Assembly (NCBI GenBank): GCA_028865845.1
Contig: JAGWJK010000425.1
Coordinates: forward strand, 1 to 5,012
DNA: 5,012 nucleotides
Source: Rhizobiaceae bacterium
GTDB lineage: Bacteria > Pseudomonadota > Alphaproteobacteria > Rhizobiales > Rhizobiaceae
Direction: 5' to 3'
This document shows, one piece after another, positions 1 through 5,012 of the stretch. The number at the start of each line of letters is the position of its first letter. The stretch's first letter is position 1. The notes under the pieces were generated by a model, which saw only the letters and a list, made by a program, of their open reading frames with translations, was not told the DNA's origin and searched no databases. The translations under genes and the position numbers were made by a program.

Positions 1-759
1 CCCGTGGGTGCTTTCGACTTTGATTTTCATTGCCTCTATCGCCAGCTCCTCGCCGGCGCCGTTGGCGTAGGCAACCCCTGCGCCGCCCGCGGTCACGACC
101 GCCTCCGGGAACGTTCGCGCGAGCAGCTTTGCTGCCGCGAGCGCGCCGTGCAGGGTCTCTACAACCGGCACCTTCGCCAACATCTCGGCTTCGACGCCGT
201 TGACGACAATAATGTCAACGCTCTCTTCCAACTCCTTCGAAAGCGAACGAGCAGGTGCGGCATTCAGCAAGACTCGCCCTCCCGTTTTTTTGACGGCGCG
301 AGCCGCAGCAACGTTTGCGGCGTCAGGGACCTCGCTTTGGAGCACAAGTATCGTTGTGCGTCTCAGAAGTTCTGCTGCCGCTTCGACATCATTGCTGCCG
401 AGTGTCAGATTGCTGCCCGAAACGATCACCGCTCCGTAGTCACCATCCGAGTCGAAGATTGCGACGCTCATGCCCGTCGAAAGGGAGGCATCACGGCGGA
501 CGAATCTCGCGTCGACGTTTTTACGCTGCAGGTTGCCGAGCAAGGCTCGGCCGAAGTCGTCGTCTGCCACCGCGCCAATCATCGCGGTTTCCACACCTGC
601 TCGTGCGGAAGAAACTGCCTGGTTCCCACCTTTGCCACCGCTCTTGGGATGCCAGGACGTACCAGTTACAGTTTCGCCTTTGCGCGGTCGCGCAGGTCCG
701 AAGACAGCGATATCGTAGTGCAGGCTGCCGAAAACGGTGACGAGAGGAGAAGCTGTCAT
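1..759 (-). CDS. PfkB-family (ribokinase-like) sugar kinase, C-terminus cut by window edge
   Basis: This is a cytoplasmic ATP-dependent sugar kinase, presumed to phosphorylate the sugar imported by the transporter encoded upstream. The 253 visible codons run open to base 1. The N-terminal strand VTVFGSLHYD (residues 7-16) leads into GETVTG (28-33) and the PfkB signature GGKGGNQAVSSARAG (41-55). Further on are the sugar-site region LQSEVP (140-145), LNAAPARS (165-172), the NGVE form of the NxxE motif (187-190) and TAGGAGVAYANG (223-234). The fragment ends at ESTHG, immediately before the expected GAGD motif with the catalytic Asp, so about 50-60 residues are missing. Residues D16, GGK 41-43, N46 and E143 match E. 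coli ribokinase numbering, but H14 replaces the ribose-contacting Asn14 (alignment from memory). The ATG start at 759 overlaps the regulator stop as ATGA. Its own Shine-Dalgarno is weak, so coupled translation is likely. The family is firm, the substrate unknown. Confidence 0.93.
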   Translation of the reverse strand, partial: MTASPLVTVFGSLHYDIAVFGPARPRKGETVTGTSWHPKSGGKGGNQAVSSARAGVETAMIGAVADDDFGRALLGNLQRKNVDARFVRRDASLSTGMSVAIFDSDGDYGAVIVSGSNLTLGSNDVEAAAELLRRTTILVLQSEVPDAANVAAARAVKKTGGRVLLNAAPARSLSKELEESVDIIVVNGVEAEMLAKVPVVETLHGALAAAKLLARTFPEAVVTAGGAGVAYANGAGEELAIEAMKIKVESTHG

Positions 760-1631
760 GGAAGTCGATCTTTTCGTTTGGATTTGACGGCTGACATTGT
801 CCGGCCGAGGTTGCGTTCCGCAGCCTGATAGTCGCGTTGCGCCACGGCGACGAATACCGCGTCGAGAATGTTGAGCTGTGCGATGCGTGCGGCGGCGTTC
901 TCCCCCATCAGCGGCGAGCCCTGCGCTGTCGAACAGAGAACGACATCGGATGCCTGAGCCAGCGCGGAGGAGCCGTAGTTGGTGATTGCGATGGTGCGCG
1001 CACCGTTTTTCCGCGCAAGCTGGATTGCTTCGATGACCGCCGTCGTATTGCCGGAATGGGAGAACCCAACTGCGATATCTTCCTCGCCCAGCAACGAGGC
1101 CGACATCAGCATTATGTGGGAATCGTCGAATACGTTCGTTCTGACCCCGATACGGAGAAATTTGTGCGAGACATCGCGTGCGATCTGAGCGGACCCTCCG
1201 ACGCCGTAGAAGTCTCGGTTTCTTGCACGATGGATCAGATCGGCGGCTCGCACGAACGCCTCCATGTCGAGGATCGACAAGGTCTCCTCCAACGCATTTA
1301 TGGAGGTACGGAAAACCTTCTGGACGATCTCCTGCGGGGTGTCTTCCGCGGAGAGCTCCTGATGCATTTCCGCTGTCGGCTGACGATTGTACTGGGTGAC
1401 CGCGGTTCGGAAATCACGGTAACCGGCAAATCCAAGCTTCTTGGTGATCTTCACCACCATTGCTTCGGAAACGCCGGCATCGTCGGCGATCTGCTTCAGA
1501 GACGTGTCATTGCTGAAATCACGTAGGGCAAAAACCGTTTCGACAACCTTCGCTTCCAATGGTGTCAGAAGCGGCATCATCATGCGTATCCTTGGCCCTA
1601 CGGCTTTCGTCTCGTAATCGTCCAGGCTCAT
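756..1631 (-). CDS. RpiR-family transcriptional regulator (HTH + SIS domains)
   Basis: This 291-residue DNA-binding regulator has the usual RpiR length and two-domain layout. An N-terminal HTH_6 domain covers about residues 15-85, with the helix-turn-helix around 43-75 (SLKQIADDAGVSEAMVVKIT, then KKLGFAGYRDFR). A SIS domain covers about 128-262, with YGVGGSAQIARD (142-153) and the phosphosugar-loop motif SHSGNT (191-196). SIS domains of this family bind phosphorylated sugars, so the likely ligand is the kinase product or a derivative. Whether it represses or activates cannot be seen, and its operator is probably upstream of the binding-protein gene, outside the window. The start at 1631 overlaps the permease stop as ATGA and has an AAGGGGA Shine-Dalgarno 5 bases upstream. 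Internal Met codons at residues 17-19 are less likely starts because they lie inside the conserved N-terminal region. Its place within the operon implies autoregulation. Confidence 0.95.
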   Translation of the reverse strand: MSLDDYETKAVGPRIRMMMPLLTPLEAKVVETVFALRDFSNDTSLKQIADDAGVSEAMVVKITKKLGFAGYRDFRTAVTQYNRQPTAEMHQELSAEDTPQEIVQKVFRTSINALEETLSILDMEAFVRAADLIHRARNRDFYGVGGSAQIARDVSHKFLRIGVRTNVFDDSHIMLMSASLLGEEDIAVGFSHSGNTTAVIEAIQLARKNGARTIAITNYGSSALAQASDVVLCSTAQGSPLMGENAAARIAQLNILDAVFVAVAQRDYQAAERNLGRTMSAVKSKRKDRLP

Positions 1632-2599
1632 CCACGTCCCCTTGTCAGGCGATCAATGATCATCGCGACAAGAATTATAAGGCCGGTTGCGAGCAGTTGA
1701 TAGAAAGCTTGGACGTTCATCAACGTCAAACCGTTGCGCATCGCACCAAGGATGATCGCGCCAAGGATCGTACCGACGACACTGCCCTTGCCGCCCATCA
1801 GAGAGGCGCCGCCGATGGCAGCCGCCGCGATGGCGTCCAATTCCCAAAGGTTGCCAAGGATCGGCTCTGCCGCTCCCAGCCGTCCGATCAGGATGAGCGA
1901 TGCCAGCGCCGCCAAGGCTCCGGAAATGACGTAGGCAGTGATCTTGGTGAGGGCGATCGGCACGCCAGCGACATACGCGGCTTCCTCGTTGCCGCCGACG
2001 GCAAGGAGGTACTCCCCGATCGGCGTCTTCTTGAGCAGAACCCAGGCCGCCAGCGCGACGCCTGCGACGATGATGACCGAATTCGGAATGCCGGCGACGG
2101 AGCCATTGAAGATCGAACGGAATCCTTGCGGGATGCCCAGCACCGGATTGCCTCCGGTATAGATGAGTGCGACGGCGCGGTAGGTGCTGAGGGTTCCAAG
2201 CGTCACGATAAACGGCTGAAGTCCCACGTAGGCCACCAGCACCCCGTTCACCAAGCCGCAGACGACGCCGACGCCAAGACCGGCCAGAACAGCGATGGGC
2301 AGTGGATAGCCCGCGACCAGCAAGGTCGCGCTGAGCACGGCTGCAATGGCCGCCGTCGGGCCGACTGAGAGGTCGATGCCGCCGGAAATGATCACCAAAG
2401 TCATTCCGAGCGCCAGGCAGGCGTTGATGCTTGACTGTTGAAGGATGTTGATGAGATTGCGTTCGGACACGAAGCCGGGCACGAGGATCGCGAACACCGC
2501 CAGGATGAGAACGAGACCGATAAGCGTACCTGCGTCACGGACAGAGAACGACGAGAGAATGCTGGGACGCACAGGGGCGCTTGAGGTGATATCAGACAT
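1628..2599 (-). CDS. Sugar ABC transporter permease, CUT2 (RbsC-like) family
   Basis: This inner-membrane subunit forms the translocation channel for the sugar, presumably as a homodimer with the ATPase below it. The 323-residue product is close to E. coli RbsC (about 321). Hydrophobic segments lie near residues 24-42, 60-72, 82-97, 99-125, 129-147, 173-190, 219-240, 254-266, 274-288 and 298-316. Family hallmarks are SGGIDLSVG (72-80), QPFIVTLGTL (128-137), the cytoplasmic coupling-loop region AVGGNEEAAYVAGVP (200-214) and GGASLMGGKGSVVGT (263-277). I chose the ATG at 2599 because AGGAG lies exactly 7 bases upstream. The ATG at 2605 is only 1 base from that AGGAG. A longer reading from 2683 adds an Arg-rich stretch that lies inside the ATPase gene and is atypical of the family. 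The chosen start overlaps the ATPase stop by 8 bases, and the stop overlaps the regulator start by 4. Confidence 0.95.
   Translation of the reverse strand: MSDITSSAPVRPSILSSFSVRDAGTLIGLVLILAVFAILVPGFVSERNLINILQQSSINACLALGMTLVIISGGIDLSVGPTAAIAAVLSATLLVAGYPLPIAVLAGLGVGVVCGLVNGVLVAYVGLQPFIVTLGTLSTYRAVALIYTGGNPVLGIPQGFRSIFNGSVAGIPNSVIIVAGVALAAWVLLKKTPIGEYLLAVGGNEEAAYVAGVPIALTKITAYVISGALAALASLILIGRLGAAEPILGNLWELDAIAAAAIGGASLMGGKGSVVGTILGAIILGAMRNGLTLMNVQAFYQLLATGLIILVAMIIDRLTRGRG
1637..1643 (-). promoter_or_regulatory. Ribosome binding site of the RpiR-family regulator
   Basis: The minus strand reads AAGGGGA, 5 bases before the ATG at 1631 and within the 3' end of the permease gene. It supports the ATGA-overlap start of the regulator over the internal Met codons at residues 17-19. 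Confidence 0.65.
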
Positions 2600-4130
2600 T
2601 TCCATGCTCCTGCTTGGAGGACGCCGCCTTCTGGCCCGCGTCGCCAACGGCATATGAGACGAGGTTCTGTTCGGAGAGTTCATGCCGTTCCAATTGGCCG
2701 GCGACCCTGCCGTTGCGCATGACGACCACGCGGTCGGATACGCGCATGACCTCTGGCAACTCAGAGGACACCACGATGATGGAGCGGCCCTCGGCGGCGA
2801 GTTCCTCGATCAGGTGATAGATTTCCGACTTCGCACCGACGTCGATGCCACGCGTCGGTTCATCAAAGAGAAGGATCTCCGAACCGGCGGCAAGCCAGCG
2901 GGCGATGATAGCCTTCTGTTGGTTTCCGCCACTGAAGAGCTTGATCGGCCGGTCGATCTGGAAAGGCCGCAGATTGACGCGCTTCAGCAGTTCGCTGGAC
3001 CTCTTCTTCACCAGGCCATGACGAACGATCCCGCCCTTGGAAAACCGTCCCATCGACGGAAGTGCCATGTTGATGGAAACCGGTCGCGCAGGAATTATCC
3101 CTTCGCGTTTTCGCTCTTCTGGAAGAAGACCGATCCCCGCTGCGATAGCCGAACGTGGGTTCTTCAGTGTGAGTGGCTTGCCGTCGAGCCTGATGCTTCC
3201 GCCGGCGATCGGATCGACGCCTGCGAGCAGGCGAAGAAGTTCCGTCCTTCCCGAGCCCACCAGACCGGCGATGCCGAGCACCTCGCCGCGATGAACGTCA
3301 AATGTAACGTCGCGCACCGGTGTTGTTGCAGACGAGAGGTTTCTGACTTCCAACCTCACATCACTGGTTGCGTGCGACCGATGGTCTTCGTGCAGCAGCT
3401 CACGGCCGACCATCATGGCGATGACGTCTTCCTGGGCGACCTTCTGCAGGTCGACGACGCCGACCACCTTTCCGTCGCGCATGACCGTGCCACGGTGACA
3501 AATGCGGAAGACCTCGTCCATCTTGTGCGAGACGTAGATGATCGACACGCCGGCGGCGGCCAGCTTCTCGACGATCGCGGCGAGACTCTCGAACTCCGAC
3601 GGCGTCAAGCTCGACGTCGGTTCGTCCATTGCGATGATCTTCGCCTTGTCGAGCAAGGCGCGGGCGATCTCGACGATCTGGCGTTGCGCGACCTTCAGAA
3701 TCTTGATTGGAACCGACGGATCGATCGAAGGATCGATCATGGCGAGCGCCTCCGCGGCTCTGCGTTCCTGTTCGCGCCGGTCCACCAGAAGGCCGCCGGC
3801 TATCTTGAGGGGATGGCCAAGAAACATATTCTGCGCGACCGTCAGGTTGGGGACCTGTTGTAGTTCCTGGTGGATCATCGCGATCCCCGCAGTCCGGGCA
3901 TTGTCCGGGCGTTTGAACTGGGCCTGCTCTCCGTCGACGTAGAACTCGCCGCTGGTCGCGGCGAACACGCCGGAGAGTATCCGCAACAGCGTCGACTTTC
4001 CGGCGCCGTTCTCGCCCAGCAAAGCATGGATCTCACCCGGAGCGACTTCAAAAGAGACATTGGTCAGCGCCTTGACGCCGGGAAATGCTTTGGTGATCCC
4101 GTCGAATTTCAGTCTTGATGTTGTGGTCAT
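2592..4130 (-). CDS. Sugar ABC transporter ATP-binding protein, CUT2 (RbsA-like), two fused nucleotide-binding domains
   Basis: This 512-residue cytoplasmic ATPase powers sugar import, and its length matches RbsA/AraG/XylG-type proteins. Domain 1 (about 5-240) has Walker A GENGAGKST (39-47), Q-loop IHQEL (86-90), a poor signature LKVAQRQ (145-151), Walker B IIAMDEP (165-171) and H-loop VSHKMDE (200-206). Domain 2 (about 258-495) has a degenerate Walker A GLVGSGRTE (289-297), a good signature LFSGGNQQK (398-406), Walker B ILLFDEPTRGID (419-430) and VSSELPE (454-460) where the switch His is Ser. The Lys-less second Walker A is usual in this family. The start ATG at 4130 fits the family N-terminus (RLKFDGITKAFPGVKAL). 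Only a weak GAAAG lies about 8 bases upstream, so initiation may be moderate. The gene follows the binding-protein gene by 57 bases and overlaps the permease start by 8. A near-perfect 12-base tandem repeat encodes residues 132-139. Confidence 0.97.
   Translation of the reverse strand: MTTTSRLKFDGITKAFPGVKALTNVSFEVAPGEIHALLGENGAGKSTLLRILSGVFAATSGEFYVDGEQAQFKRPDNARTAGIAMIHQELQQVPNLTVAQNMFLGHPLKIAGGLLVDRREQERRAAEALAMIDPSIDPSVPIKILKVAQRQIVEIARALLDKAKIIAMDEPTSSLTPSEFESLAAIVEKLAAAGVSIIYVSHKMDEVFRICHRGTVMRDGKVVGVVDLQKVAQEDVIAMMVGRELLHEDHRSHATSDVRLEVRNLSSATTPVRDVTFDVHRGEVLGIAGLVGSGRTELLRLLAGVDPIAGGSIRLDGKPLTLKNPRSAIAAGIGLLPEERKREGIIPARPVSINMALPSMGRFSKGGIVRHGLVKKRSSELLKRVNLRPFQIDRPIKLFSGGNQQKAIIARWLAAGSEILLFDEPTRGIDVGAKSEIYHLIEELAAEGRSIIVVSSELPEVMRVSDRVVVMRNGRVAGQLERHELSEQNLVSYAVGDAGQKAASSKQEHGNV
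2607..2611 (-). promoter_or_regulatory. Ribosome binding site deciding the permease start
   Basis: The minus strand reads AGGAG here, inside the last codons of the ATPase gene. It is 7 bases from the ATG at 2599 (good spacing) and 1 base from the ATG at 2605 (too close). This favours the 323-residue permease over a 325-residue or longer reading. Confidence 0.75.
3714..3737 (+). repeat. Tandem 12-base repeat inside the ATPase gene
   Basis: Two adjacent 12-base units, CGACGGATCGAT and CGAAGGATCGAT, differ at a single base. Read on the coding (minus) strand they encode IDPS twice (ATPase residues 132-139), in the variable linker just before the first signature motif. The unit length keeps the frame, so the protein is intact. 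It may be a small slippage duplication or chance similarity. Confidence 0.7.
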
Positions 4131-4152
4131 CTGCGGTGCTTTCGGTAGAGGA

Positions 4153-4178
4153 GAGCCGGCTCACCGATGAACCGGCTC
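4153..4178 (-). promoter_or_regulatory. Intercistronic inverted repeat (RNA hairpin) between the binding-protein and ATPase genes
   Basis: GAGCCGG at 4153-4159 is perfectly complementary to CCGGCTC at 4172-4178, giving a 7-bp GC-rich stem with a 12-base loop. One more G-U pair is possible at the base of the stem in the minus-strand transcript. It lies 9 bases after the binding-protein stop codon (4188-4190) and 22 bases before the ATPase start. No U-run follows, so it does not look like an efficient intrinsic terminator. In many ABC operons such a structure protects the upstream binding-protein mRNA from 3' decay or partly attenuates distal genes, which would raise the ratio of binding protein to membrane components. 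That role is inferred. The repeat itself is seen. Confidence 0.6.
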
Positions 4179-4187
4179 CTGTTTCCG

Positions 4188-5012
4188 TTAGTTTCCGGCC
4201 GCTGCGTCTTTCATCAGAACCGCACGTACGTCGACGCCGTCACCCTGATACTTTGCGACGTTATCCTTGGTGATCAGTGCCTGCGGGGTCGAAACGACAC
4301 GTGGAAGCGCCTGGCCGCCGACGAGGCGCAATGCGGTCTCCATGGCAACTTCGCCCGTCAGCACGGGAAAGCTGTCGACGGTACCCGTTAGTTCGCCGGC
4401 CTTGATGGAGGTGTAGGCGTCGGAGATTCCGTCGGTACCGAAGACGGCGACCTTGCCAAGAAGATTTGCAGCCTTGACCGCTTCCACAACGCCGAGCGCC
4501 ATGCCGTCATTGTTGGCGTAGAAACCAATCAGATCGGGATGCTGCTGCAGGATGTTGGTTGCCGCATCATAAGAGGTCTGGCGGTCCCAGTTGCCGGGAA
4601 CGCTCGCGACGACCTCGAACTTGCCGTCCTTGGTGATGGTCGATTTGAATCCATCGGTGCGCTGGACTGCGGCGAACACGCCGGCCTGACCTTCGATGAT
4701 CGCTACCTTGCCGCCTTGCGGACGATTTTCTATGAACCACTTGGCCACCCTGACGCCATTGTCCCGCTGAACGTTGCCGACGTAATGTTCGGCTTGCGGG
4801 ATCACGGCGTCGTTGACGTTCACCACCGGGATCTTGGCGGCCTTTGCCTCTTCCATAACGGGCTGCAGGTTCGCGTCGGTCTGTGGCGACAGGAGAAGAA
4901 CGTTGAACCCTTGGGTGACCATTCCTTCCGCAATCGTCAACTGACCAAGCTGGTCGCCTTCGCTCTGGGCGGCCTGATAGGCGACGGAGACGCCGGCCTT
5001 ATCGCCAAACTT
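4188..5012 (-). CDS. Periplasmic sugar-binding protein of the ABC transporter (Peripla_BP_4 / RbsB-like), N-terminus cut by window edge
   Basis: This is the substrate-recognition component of the importer. The 274 visible residues stay in frame to the window edge, where the first visible codon reads Lys (KFGDKAGVSV). The signal peptide and roughly 50-70 residues lie outside. A TTG at 4940 is internal, not the start. Visible family blocks, numbered from the first visible residue, are LLLSPQTDANL (39-49), IPVVNVND (61-68), GGKVAIIEGQAG (100-111), GNWDR (140-144), FYANNDGMALGVVEAV (164-179), VFGTDGISDA (190-199) and TVDSFPVLTG (211-220). These blocks resemble the RbsB/AlsB group of pentose and hexose binders. 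Several expected ribose contacts differ: by eye, RbsB Asp89, Arg90 and Gln235 correspond to N67, D68 and S214, while Arg141, Asn190 and Asp215 are kept as R118, N168 and D194. The ligand is therefore unassigned. The gene ends with TAA, and a hairpin-forming repeat follows before the ATPase gene. Confidence 0.95.
   Translation of the reverse strand, partial: KFGDKAGVSVAYQAAQSEGDQLGQLTIAEGMVTQGFNVLLLSPQTDANLQPVMEEAKAAKIPVVNVNDAVIPQAEHYVGNVQRDNGVRVAKWFIENRPQGGKVAIIEGQAGVFAAVQRTDGFKSTITKDGKFEVVASVPGNWDRQTSYDAATNILQQHPDLIGFYANNDGMALGVVEAVKAANLLGKVAVFGTDGISDAYTSIKAGELTGTVDSFPVLTGEVAMETALRLVGGQALPRVVSTPQALITKDNVAKYQGDGVDVRAVLMKDAAAGN

Noticed and set aside
4..828. Plus-strand open frame (274 codons) opposite the kinase gene
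   Set aside because: It is Arg- and Cys-rich low-quality protein sequence antisense to a good PfkB kinase reading frame. The minus strand carries the conserved motifs.
837..1526. Plus-strand open frame (229 codons) opposite the RpiR regulator
   Set aside because: It is a shadow of the regulator, with no domain motif and no coherent ribosome binding context.
1559..2368. Plus-strand open frame (269 codons) opposite the permease
   Set aside because: It is extremely rich in Asp, Arg, Gln and His, as expected from reading the complement of a hydrophobic permease, and is not a plausible protein.
2600..2683. N-terminal extension of the permease (28 extra residues, Arg-rich)
   Set aside because: It lies entirely inside the ATPase gene, is atypical for RbsC-like permeases, and the well-spaced AGGAG supports the start at 2599.
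2682..3863. Long plus-strand open frame (393 codons) opposite the ATPase gene
   Set aside because: It lies wholly antisense to a clearly conserved ATPase, its translation is rich in Asp, Arg, His and Gln with no recognisable domain, and it matches the antisense frames expected from high-GC codon bias.
4153..4178. Rho-independent terminator after the binding-protein gene
   Set aside because: The stem is only 7 bp and no U-run follows on the minus-strand transcript. The downstream genes clearly belong to the same transporter.
4938..4940. TTG start for a 250-residue binding protein
   Set aside because: The frame continues upstream to the window edge with family-consistent sequence, and a start here would lose the signal peptide and part of the N-terminal lobe.

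Overview
The window is one strand of a carbohydrate uptake operon, with every gene on the minus strand (read from base 5012 down to base 1). High-GC coding sequence with typical codon bias, rhizobial-style CUT2 ABC transporter proteins and tight gene packing suggest an alphaproteobacterium, probably of the Rhizobiaceae (Rhizobium, Sinorhizobium or Agrobacterium type). That taxonomic call is inferred from protein style only, since no marker gene is present.

In transcription order the layout is: a periplasmic sugar-binding protein, cut by the right edge so its signal peptide and first part are missing (5012 to 4188); a 57-base gap containing an inverted repeat; a double-domain sugar ABC ATPase (4130 to 2592); a CUT2 permease (2599 to 1628); an RpiR-family regulator with an HTH and a SIS domain (1631 to 756); and a PfkB/ribokinase-family sugar kinase, cut by the left edge just before its expected GAGD catalytic motif (759 to 1). 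The last three junctions overlap (8, 4 and 4 bases), so the genes from the ATPase to the kinase are almost certainly co-transcribed and translationally coupled. The operon promoter should lie upstream of the binding-protein gene, outside the window.

Together the genes describe a complete route. The binding protein captures a monosaccharide or polyol in the periplasm, the permease and ATPase import it, the kinase phosphorylates it, and the RpiR regulator probably senses a phosphosugar through its SIS domain and controls the operon. The sugar cannot be named from sequence. Several positions that contact ribose in E. coli RbsB and RbsK appear substituted here, which argues for a substrate other than ribose.

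There is no mobile element, CRISPR array, RNA gene or plus-strand gene that I can support. This is a well-formed metabolic operon of known gene families rather than a new type of system. The points worth a second look are substrate identity, the intercistronic hairpin and the asymmetric ATPase.
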